From the NCBI GenBank assembly GCA_002633005.1, contig NMRA01000145.1, positions 153,737 to 217,736 on the forward strand: a stretch of DNA of 64,000 nucleotides. Direction: 5' to 3'. The stretch is from Phoronis australis (Eukaryota > Phoronida > Phoronidae). Shown here piece by piece: positions 36,901 through 48,900 of this stretch. Position 1 is the stretch's first letter, and each line of letters starts with the position of its first letter. Under the pieces are notes generated by a model, which saw only the letters and a program-made list of their open reading frames with translations, was not told the DNA's origin and made no database searches. The position numbers and the translations under genes were made by a program.

Positions 36901-39900
36901 GTTTTCCTGTCTTTTGTCCATGGTCCAACATCAGATAACAAACAAACACCCAGCTACTGACAGTTGAGTTATAGGATGTCACAATATGGCTCAGTGTTTG
37001 TGCCACTCCTTAAAATGACAAGCTGATTTTTTAGTTGTGACCGTAGACCCCCCAAAATCCGTCAGTATCCTATCTGTCTGTGAACATTGTGAACGTTCTT
37101 GCAACGGAATGGACAACCAAATTTAGTGTGATCAAGGTCTGGGTCGATGTAGTATGTTTTGTCACTACCTCAAAACGTGTTTTTGATTCAAGGGACATGA
37201 ACTCTATCACATTCCCTGTGAGTCTCGTATCCTGGTACCTTGCCCACTAGAATACATAAGATAATAATGTTTTTCTAAAGTTCTTGCAATCCCTAAAACT
37301 TATGGATTAAAGTCGTATGAACTGTGTTGCATAACAAAAATATACGGGTTGCAAATGGCTTCATTTCGAAGATGTCCAACTATAAGCAGGGCTTGGAATT
37401 TTCCGTGGAAACGCGGATTTCCGCTTTTTTCAAATGTGCTTTCCGCTTTTTTTATAATATTTCCGCGTAAAAAAATCTGATTTGATATAAAATTTCCGTG
37501 GCAAATTCCTTTCTTACCGCGGCGTTGCAGACGACGTTCACCTCGAAAAGCGGAAGTTGCTCTTTATGTTTCGGAGGAACGTAAATTGTCAACATTGGCG
37601 GGGCATCTGGGACAGCGTGGTGGGATTTTCAATGGCGTCTCGTGTTATTGTTAAGCGCGGCGACAAATACTACTGCTCTGCAGCCAAAAATGTGTGGGTT
37701 GGGAGTGGACGGGCGAGCTAAAAGGACGCAGACGCATGCTACTGATGGTGGTAACGTTTTTTTTTTTTTTAGTCCTGATTTTTGTCGGGGAAAGGTTCAC
37801 ATTGACCATTTCAAGGCTGCATGGTTATCGGGCATGATTTGGGCCGTAAAAGTTTCAAAGTTTCCGCGTCTTTTGTCATTGGTCATTCCCAGCCCTGTAT
37901 AAGGCAAAATGCTCTTTGGCTTGAGAATGTGAACAGGAAGTCATCGATTTGCTTACAGATATTTTGTACTGACAACATTCATTTTATTTATTTATATAGA
38001 TACTTTCTCAATTCGGGCACGGTATTTTATGGTTTGCCATGTCACGAGCAAGTACGCCGTGTCGTGACTTAATCTGCTACTGAAAAACACTATTGATAAC
38101 TGTTAGAATATTATGACATTCTTTGACACGCAATTCTTGTAGTTTCTTCTGCAGATGGCAGAACTCTAATCATTAGTCAGTCTATCTCACTGTGTGTGCT
38201 TAGTACAATTTAATGACCTATGTATATATGTGTATAACTCAGAAGGAATGAGTATATATAGTCCTGCTTTCACATTTAACATAATAGTTTTGTCTGCTAG
38301 TGAGTCAACAGAACCGGTGTTTGCATTTTTCTCAGTTCGGTGCCTTGTTAGTCTTTCTTCATGGATCACTGATGAGTTGTGCCATTGGCTGTTGGGGAGA
38401 CAGGACACCCTCTGTTGTGGAAAGTTGATACTCAAGCTCAACTAGTGCGTTCACAAGAAAATTTAGCAAAATCTTGTCTACAGTCTGGGGTCCAATCTTT
38501 GCTCTCGAAAGTTGATTCAGAAATTGACCATTTGCGTAGCATGCTCCTTTGTAAAATTGCAAAGTTGTACTCCAATCATGCTGCGTGACTGGTTAAATTT
38601 CGAGTCATAGTTGAGTCTGAGTTGATTTGACTTTGAGCCCGTCGTGCAGTGATATTCTTATGTATGCACTGTACTTAATGCAACTTCACCATGACGTACA
38701 TAGTATGGTTACATTTGACTGATGCAACACAATACGGTACCAATAACATGCTTTCACATCGTTGCAACCACAAGCACGGATTCTGAAGAGCACAGGGAGA
38801 TGCATCCAAGTGGCTCAGACGTTTCAAGTACTAAAAAATGATGAAATTCCAAGTGCATCCCAGGTTGGTCCAATGTTGGACCCCTTGCCAAGACCTTGGA
38901 TCACCATCTGGATTATCACCTGAAGAATTATGCAATGTTCGCATGTAATGGCAACTTGTCGGGCCTACATCGGCGCTGCGACAGCACAAATGTTTTGCAG
39001 TATGTCTTGAACGCTCGCTCGTGTCTTGCTTTTTGTCCTGAAGGAATCTTCTAGCTGCAGTCACCGTCCTCTGTCACTCCTTTATGTATTAGCTGCTGCT
39101 TAGCTTCACGGTTGGATTAAATGTACACTGAGTTTGTGTGTTTAAAGTGGCCACTTTTTTGCTGTTTCAATCACTTTAACCACTATTCTCTCTATACTTA
39201 AAGATGCACTTTGCCCTGTTTAGTTGGCTAAATACAAAAATTGAATTAGATCTTTTACTTTCATAAAATCGGTCTTACTGTTCTTTACCTAAAAATGCAA
39301 TTTGTGCATTGCCTGTGTCTTAGTTGGTAACGGAAATGGATTCTTGTCCTTGCAAAGAATGGCACAAGACCAATTTTATGAAAGTAAAAGGCCTAATTCA
39401 GTTTTCGTTTTTAGTCGTTTAAACAGGGTGAATTATAACTTTAAGAAAACACTTGTATTTTGTAGTTCTCTTCAATTTCAGGCAAAAAGAAAAATGCTAT
39501 ATTGACATTTTTAGACTTTCTAAAGCTGCTATGTCCCTGCCCTTTGTTGAAAGACTTACATCTTATTCATAATACTACATACTGTATGAAATTAGTCTCA
39601 AAACTTCTTTCTTACTCAGTTAGAAGTGCTTCATGGACTGAGAAAAAACCGTCAGTTCTTTGTGCCTTGAAGCCACACTCAAAAAGTCGTTTTGTCACGA
39701 CGGATGGATTTATGCTCCGGTCATGATCTCAAAATAATGGAACGGCCAGTTTTTCTAACCCTAGAAACCATTTTTCATCTGAGTAAGGAACAAGTTGATA
39801 CCCATTATGTAGCAGTAATTAGTCAAAATCAAAAAGTCATTTTTTGACGGATGACGCGGGGTTGTAGCAACTTTCACAATGCTTAATGTTGCTTTTCGAC

Positions 39901-42900
39901 AGTGTTGCCTAACATAATCTCAAATCGTGCTAACAGCAAAGCAAAACTTTCTTACCATTTATTTTGTTGAACATGTCAAATTCTACTTTTCTGATCTATT
40001 GCGTCTTAAGTTGGAGCATGGATCGTACAGTCTTGAAAAGCCTTTGAATTTAGAGTCTTGACCTTGTATAGTCCTTGAATTAAATCCTGACCTTGAAAAG
40101 CACTTGAATTTCAGCTTTTAATCTTGAAAATACTTAAAGTAATTTATGACTTTGTGTGTTACTTTCATTTTTTTATTTAAACAAACATGTTTTTGAAGTC
40201 ATACACATCAGGAGTTTTTCTTGATTTTATGCATTTTATTAATTAAAGAAAAAAGTGTAAAATTTGAGTTTGCCAACTTAATTACCTCTTCTTAAAGTTT
40301 CCCCGTTGCGAAAAGGGGTTGGGGTTTAATAAACAAAGCTGTACTAATATTAATATGGTCCTCGTTGAATTCCATTGAGTATGGCTTGAATTAACCTCAA
40401 TAGTCCCTGATACGTCCTGAATTTCTCGTTTTGTATGAACCATGTGAACAAGATTTACCAGGTTTCTTTGTTTTGTTGCCTGTTGTCAGTGTGGTTATTG
40501 TGTTTTAAGTGGAATTCCTATGAATATTGTTTTCCAACTTCTTGCTTTAATTTTTGCATTCCTTCTGTTTGTTATTTCCATTAAGTGAGCCACATTTTAC
40601 TTTACTTATTTGTCCAATGTGTTGGGTGTACATTATGATGATTTTTGAAAATTTCTGAAGCTGCTTGCATTTTGTTGCGAAAGCAAAATGCAAAATCCTT
40701 TAGCAAACTTTTAGTTGAATTACCCCTTTACTGCGTCATTAAAGTATCATGAAGCTATGGCTTCTAGTAAGCACTATTGTCTTAGGTAATTTCATCTCAA
40801 AAATCAAATTAATGTCATCAGTGTGTTGCCCATGTGAGTGTGGCTTGTGCATAGTTTGCTGTCAGTGCTGGGGCTTACCTGTCCTCTTTTTCTTCTCCTT
40901 CACTGAAGAACTCCAGCGCCAGTTCGACTTACTACGACGCCACTGACAATGTCTACGAGAACGAGTTGCCTCGAGATGCAGACAATCGCTCCGATGCTGC
41001 TGTGGGCCAGAGGCGACAAATTCGAATCAAGAAGTTCATCGAGGTACCAGTTACTGAGGTTAAGGACACCGATATGCCTCACTGGATGTCTACGGAACAG
41101 TCGTCGGTAGATCAGTCCAATGCACACGTGCCGCACGGTTCATTGCTGATTACAAACAAGGAATTCCTAAACAAGCTGGACAAAACGTTGGATAAGCATA
41201 TGAGCGCCCAAAGTGTGGACCCATCTCATGTTGCCAAACACAATGAGCACAAGGGTGGGCGCAAAACCAAGCCCAAAAGCGCCTTGCAGTCTTCTGTGAT
41301 GTCGGAGATGGTGGCGTCACCTCTGTTCAAGAAGCACAATGAAAGTGCTGTCGTCTTAGTCTCGGACATGAACACTAACGAGAACAGTTCGCCGAAAACT
41401 CTGGAGCAGGAGATCTCGTCAGTCATCACGTCGTTAAGTACAACGTATAACATGCAGAAGACCTCTAAAGTTGAACCGCAGAAGGCTGAAAAGAGCGTCG
41501 TGCATAATCCATGCAGAAACAAACCGGGTAATAAGGCAAGATTGAATAAATCTCATCCATCGGAGTCGGTTGCCATTCTGGCAGAGTCACGGGTCGTGAC
41601 AAGAATGAGGAATGAATTTCAGGACTGCAAATCACCACCAAAGTACAAAGTTGTAGTCAAACCTAGCAGTGATGCGAAAGCAAAACAAAATTTACCATCG
41701 GGCGATTACACAACACGATCTCTTGATGAAGATAGTAATTCTAGTGAGAGTCTCTCCAGAAGCACAGAAACGGCAAATTTACCCCAGAACACTGATGAGG
41801 CAACAACAAAATGTGGAACTTGTCGATCTGTCAACTACACAGTCATTGTTGCAATACTACTCGCGGCATCGAGCGTCTGGATTTGGAACAATTATCACGA
41901 TGCTTTGGAAATTTGGTTCTACGATTTAGTTGAGTATGCTGAACAGAAGTTTGTACATTTTAAAGAATACATTGACGAACAGCTCCGTAGCTTAGTCGAG
42001 TGCATTTACCAAAGATACGGGCAGAAAAAGGAACAACCGCAGTCATCTTTCTCGCTCTTCGGTTACAAAATCATGTGATCAATGGATGCAGCGATTTCAG
42101 AAATTTGTAGAACTCTAATTGACTTGCCATATGAACAATATCTGTGCTTGGCCAATAAAAACTTGCTACTTGATATAGTTTGCATCGTTATGATCCGTTT
42201 GCTCATCTACAAAATGACCACAATTGGTTCTGATCTGTAGTTAACTCATTTTGAAACCTCCCCCTCAGAGTTAAATGAAAAAAAGAAGAATCCTGGCCTC
42301 ATTTCAACTGCTGTCAGGTGGCGCCAGGGAACTTATCCCAGCCCATTTCGGTTGCCATTAGGTGGCACTGGGGAAAATGGGGATTTCAGCCTATGTCAGC
42401 TGGCATCAGGTGACCGTGGGGAAAAGGGAAGACGGATCCCAACCCATTTCAGGTGGCTTGAGGTGACTTTCTTTTCGGAAAATATGAGCCACTAAAAATA
42501 CTACATTAGTTTAATTTTCAACATAAAACAGACCAGATTTAGAAACAGTTGTGCTATTTTCATTGGCCTGATCTTTATTTTATTTTATTTTATTTTGATT
42601 TGATTTTTCAGCACTAAATAATGCAATTGTGATAAAATTATTATGTAATGCTTCTGAATAAATGGCAAACAATAATAATGTTATATGTTTATTACAACAA
42701 ATAGCTATAGTTAGAAAAATAAGCCAAGAAACTTCAAAAGCATTAGATATAGAGTCCTGGGATACCTGTAAGTTAAACCCTGGTTGCATTATTTATAAAG
42801 TCGATTGTAAATGTTCAAGGCCAGCTTTTGAAAATGCAAAAGAAATGTTATCTATTACTAAAAAGTTCATTGACAAGACTTGAATAATAATTATAATTAT

Positions 42901-45900
42901 AATTATTTTCTAGTTTCTCATTTAATGGCTAAGTCTTGGGTAGTACTTTAAGGTAATTTCCATGACCATTAAATTTTAAAAAAAATAAAAAATTTGATTT
43001 AAGTCATTAAGTCATCTGCACGTAATTTTTGAATATTTTACTGTAAGTGGTGCTGTCTGCTGTATGTAATAACAATAAACTTCTATTTACTTATCTGTAC
43101 TTCGGATCTTTTTCATTTCCATGCAGTAGCCTGTTTGATACATGATAGGTAGGTATGGTCCCTTCATTCGGAGGCCAGTTTTTTAAATTTCGGTTCGTTG
43201 TGTGTTTGCCCTCATATCTATATTATTGTTTTTTGTATCCTATTTCTACTGTGAGTTTTGGCAGGAAATGACAAGTTTCTTCTTTCTGAAATCGTGACGA
43301 AATTCAGAGCAAAATTTTACGATGGCTTTTTAGTTTTGCTCCAGCCACTATTTAGCAGTTTTCAGCGAACCACAAGTTTAACTAACCTATCACCAGTAAA
43401 TAATGTTACTAAGTTTGAATCTGTCCTTGAAGACCATCTGCAACTTTTTTTCTAAAACATGCCCAGATTTTGTTATTTTTGAACCAGTATTCTAATCAAG
43501 GATTGACATTTCTGTGGCAAGTGGCCCAACATAATGTGCTACATACGTTAAAATGATTTATAAGGTCACCGGCACCAACTTGTCCTGTGTGTGTTCACTT
43601 GAAGGTCTCATTTCATGACAGAGTTAAGCAGGTTTAGTTCTAGTTCATACTGTTTATTGTGCCATATTGTCAGGTAAGAAATTGAGATTTTGTTCTACAA
43701 CATATAGAAATAGTGCACACTCTTATATAACATTGAGTTAGAGTAACTTTTAGTTAACATTTTTGGAAATTAGATGTTGGTTACTATGCTTCCAAAATAC
43801 CTCATGTTTCTCTGAGAAATAAAAAAGTAGTCCTGTTTGTTTTGCAATGTAATTATGCTGCATCCTTAGTATTTCAACGTAAAAACAGTTTTTATAGAAG
43901 TATAACACTGCATCCATGTATTGGGGTTACAGTTCTGTTACCTAACTCAAGCAAATCTATGTAGTGTTGGTATATAGATTAGTAATACTGTGTGAATCCC
44001 TGAATCGTTCTCTGGATGGGTTGTTTCTATTAAGCCCCACTCACCATTTCTTTGGTGATAAGCCCCCCCCCTCCAGTAGTCGCAACTCTGCCATAATTGG
44101 ACATCATCTTGGTGGCAGCCTCTCTTAATTTTTAGTGACTCCTTTCAGCCAAGTTTGTCTGATTTAGATACGATCAATATAATTTCTCTGACAAAAGTGG
44201 AGTCCGAAAGCAATGTTAAATTTGGTTTTCCCTTGATTGTTTAATATCTATATTTGAAAATTATGGCTCCTCTTTCATCCCATTTTTCTATGTAGAATCC
44301 TCTACATTCTCCATGTAAGGTTTAGAAGGTACTCTGAGTGTCAAACACTCCAAAACATGGTTTAAGATCAGCACAGCAGTGCCTTCCTTGTAAAGCAATA
44401 GTCATATATAATGTGCCCACATTTTGAGAACTAGTTTATTTGTTATTTAGTGGACAAAACTGAATCTCAAAAAGCGGGCAAATTATATCTGACTATTAAG
44501 GCCTTTTAATACATCTCGAAATAAAAGCTCTTAACTTCTGGCATCATTCCTAGACAACCAACATTGTGGCTAAGTGTGTGCCGCTATCCAATTTCGTTTG
44601 TGTTTGACTGCTGTACAATTTGGACACATTGGTTCAATATATTGAATTCTGGAATTGACCTAATTATTTGTCTGGGAATCATGTAAGCGGCTTGTCCCGA
44701 TATTTGTCACATACAGAGGTCACTAATATCCTAATAAGCTGTTGCAATTCCCTTTTAATACTCTATTCCATGTTTTAAATAGAGACTTATAAATTTTGAA
44801 AACTCGAGTGTATTACCTTTAAAAGTTTCCCTTGTGAGTGCCAAGTCTTAACTGCCTCATCTCTTTAAAACTTGACCATTCACTGATTACATCAAATCTT
44901 AACTGTCTAATCTAGCTGCTTATATATTGATTTCTCGTTAATAGTTTTCAGGCGACATCACATGTGTTCTTGGCTTACCAAAGCTTTGTACTTTTCCTAT
45001 ATTTTAGTGTGTGGTCTGTTTGATTGTGAGTGTAACAGTTTGTGTTCTCAATTTATTGACTATTTAATCTATAAAACCACAAAAGTATTGTCCTAATATC
45101 AAGGTCGTTCTTGTGATCGATAATCTTAAGTTACAGTCTAAGATGACTAATTAGATTAATATGCACAAGCTGGGGCCGTATTGTGTATTACTGTTTTTTG
45201 CCAACTGATTTTGAAGCACTAGTTGAGATGCGCGAGTTGGTCCAACGGTGATACCGCGCTTCTCCCAAAACATGTGTACATAAGTGGTGCATTTTCAGTG
45301 TATTGAATGCTTGTGCTTGTTAATCAATCGTTGTTTGAAGCCCCTTGGTGTGATTTAAAGTCATCGGGGTTCTTAACCAAATGTTGACTGACTTATCAAC
45401 CCCTGTGTCTGTTCTCATTAAGTGCTAATTGTTTGTACAAATTGTGTTTTAGACAAAAATCGGCACTCCTGCACAGACAAAGGAGAAGACTAGGACTATT
45501 GGAGAAACGTGTACGATTTGCAAGAAGAAAATTTACATCCTAGAAAGAGTTCGCATCGATGGCAAGTTTTACCATAGGTCGTGCCACCGTGAATCGCAGA
45601 TCAAAGACAAGGAATACAGGAGTGTGTTGTTAGCTAAACCAGTCTCAAGTGATTCTATAGCTAAGGAGCCAACCATTAAGTCAGATGCAAAGACGAATGT
45701 TGTGAGTCCTACTTCAGTGGCAGCAGCCAAAGCTCGATCAAATTTCTTCCAGGCAGACAATGTTAGTAATAAGTCGGAGGATAGTGGTTATCAGTCTCCC
45801 AACACATGGAGGAGGAATGACGCAAATGCTTTACCGGCCCATAATGCTAAGGCAGATAAAGTCTCGCCCACTAGTCCTGTGTTGACTGCCGTGAGTAATT

Positions 45901-48900
45901 CCACAGACAATTTTGTCACAGATAAGTCTAAAAGTGATAATCCGTGGATTCTGCGCTCTCATCAAAACAAAGATAACAAAGAGGTGTCTCAAGATAAGAA
46001 GAAAGAAGTGGACAAAATGGACAGACTTCGTAAACTGAAGGAGAAATCTCCTTTTGGGAACAGGTCTCCAAAGGACAGTTCCCCACCAGAAGAGGTGCAC
46101 GATAAGGGTAATTTTGATGCTTTGTTTAACAGGAAGTCTCCTTCCCAAGAAAAGAAAAGGGAGTTGGAAACACAGGTTGATAGAAGTTCAAATGCAAAAT
46201 TGTCGCCATCTGATGGGAAGTTATCTCCTATGGAGATCGACAGAGCTTTTCCACTAATGCAGAAAAGATCTGGCCAAGATGAAGAAAGACAAGTGGATAG
46301 ACATTCCCCCATGGAAACAGAGACAGTGCCACATCGTGAAAAGCGAAAAAGTAGTTCACCAACTGTAAATAGCAGGACTGAAAATTTGAAAAGTAGAACT
46401 CCGGGCAAAGGTGAGTCGTCTGTTAATAATGGCGTTCGTGAACAAGTCAAAAGGAATAGCAAATCTCCAGATTTGTCACCGGAGAATGTAGAACAAAGAC
46501 GATGGGGCAGAAAGAGTAGGCCCCCAGGATTGTCTCCCCCTGAATCAGAAGGACAGTTCGTTAGAAAAAGTAGGTCACCAACAGATAATACAAGACAACG
46601 CAACAGTAAAAGTAGGTCACCAGTGTCGTCACCCTCTGCAAGTGTAGCTAGGGGGGATTTAGTACGACGGAGAAGTAGGTCTCCAGAGTTATGTCCCCCT
46701 GAACATAAAGGCCGTGTTGTTAAGAAAAGTCCATCGCCAGAACAATCTCCACCTGAATTTGTGGAGAAGGGACGGTTTGTGAGGCGGGCTAGAACTCCAG
46801 AAGTGGCCACTTCTGAGTGTAGGGAAACTGGACAGTTTGTTAGAAGGAGTATATCCCCACAGAAAAATGACGTGTCTTCACCTAACAGAGCAGAGGAAGC
46901 TGCCGAAAAGAGAAGACAACATAGAGATTTCATTGAAGGGAGGAAGAGTCCATCTTTACACTCTCCTGAAAAGTTGCCTTCAAGTTATGAGGAAAATAGG
47001 TTAGATAGAAAAAGTAGGTCACCCGAGAGACGACGACCTCGTGTTGGCAGAGTAGAAAATAAGAATTTTGATAACAGGTTACAAGTTGAGACTAATAGTT
47101 CCCCAGTACCCCGAGAACGCAGAAGATCACATAAGGATGACGAGTCAGCTATTGGTCGCTTAGATGCTCTTGTGCAGCAAAAAGCTGAGAGAGAGGTGCC
47201 ACAACGACCCAAAGCTGCACCCCATTTTCCTTCGCACGTAGCCAGTGATGCCGAGCAATCGTCACATCCGAGTCGTCCAGTTCCCAGACCGAGATCCCGA
47301 CGAGATTCAAGTGGCTCTCCCATTCCACGACCACGAAGTCCTCGCACTTTGTCTAAAGAGGTAGAAATGGCGCCTCCGAAACCTGCACGAACGTTTGGTC
47401 GAGATGTCGAACCCAACTACCCGCCAAATCCTCAGGAAGATCCGGCTTTATCTGGCCTGATGAAGTCGCTGGCTGAGGCCAGAGCGCGTAAGGCCAGACC
47501 TCATTCAGATGCCTTGCTGCTTGACCATAGTGAACCGAGGGGTAGTCCGGAGCCTCGGCCTAGGCGACGATCTTTGCGTGAGGATGAGGAGTCAGTACAA
47601 AGACATGAGAGGAGGAACTCGCCTCCTAAACGACCTCCTCCCGAAAGCCAGGCAGTCGAGAGACATCAACCTCGTACACGGCATGCACAGGAGACAGACG
47701 AGCGGCCCACGTGGCAGAGGGAGGCGGAGAGAAGACGGGAGAACATTAGGCAGAGCAATACTCCAGAGGCACTTCGGAAGAAGCGTGCCGCCCCAGCAAA
47801 GCCTGATGATGCCATACCTGAGTGGCAGAAGGCTGCCCAAGAGAGGCAGGCAGCTAACAAAGGGAAATTCAACCGCTTTGGCAGTAGAATGCAGCATGAT
47901 ATCCCGTCAGATGACTTGTCGCCAACGAGACCCGAATCTTTGCCACAGAAACGTAGTCCCAGGCCGACACGACCTGAAAATATCCCTGTTCACAGCCATC
48001 AAGACAGAACTGAAAAAGGTAAACTCCCTGACCATAAGTTGATGAGACCTGCAAGACCTCCTGCAGTCATTCATGAAACGAGGGCGCATCAAGCTTCCAA
48101 CAACACTAAAGATCATTTTCAAAAGCCATCGCGACCACATCCCCCAGTGTTAGCTGACGAGTCCAAATCCAAGACGGAGAGCAAGCCTTACAATCTCACT
48201 GATCGGGACAAACGTGCCAAAGTTGGGCAAAAGCTGACGGATGTCATAAGGCAGAAGACGCGAAGCTTGAATCCATTTGGCAGTGACTCGGAGGATGAGA
48301 CAGATGGTGGCGCCAGCGAGCCACAGCAGACGGTGATTGTGAAAAAAGCCAAACCTGTCAATCCATTCGACTCCGATGAAGACGAAACAGAGGAAGAAAA
48401 AGGTAATTTGTTTATTTGGTAAAGAGTGTTTGGTTTTAGCTATGTTGGTTATTAAGTAAAATGGATTGATCAGTTCCATATTTCAATGGAATTGTGGGGA
48501 ATTTAAAAAAAATCTCGACCATATCATCATGAAGTATCAATGATGATCATGATTGATTTCTAGATGGATATATGGAAAAATCTGTAGAAGGGTGTATTGG
48601 GTGGCACCATCAAAACACCGATCTTACCATTGGATAATGCTGTTATGCCACTCACCAATGTCTCCCAATTTTGCAGCTGAACAGCTTTCTGTTCTGACTT
48701 TCTTTGAGGACTGTTGTGCGTTAGCACCATCTAGTGACTGATCTCCCATTTCTTGTGACATTTTTGAAGTTGCAACAAGCTCAACATAATTGATGGGTTG
48801 ATGACCATTAACTAAAGCTGCAGACGGAACTGTGTTAACGAAAGGTTATCTTGACTGCAATTCCGAACAAATCTGTTTCAGTGGATTAACAAAGAGACTG

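Noticed and set aside
42662-42883. 73-codon frame after the tail-anchor exon
   Set aside because: Lies after a polyadenylation signal in low-complexity AT-rich DNA; no similarity recognised.
45989-46933. 314-codon minus-strand open frame
   Set aside because: Antisense shadow of the Ser/Arg/Pro-rich MICALL exon 5. Codon bias of that exon keeps the reverse frame open; no family similarity.
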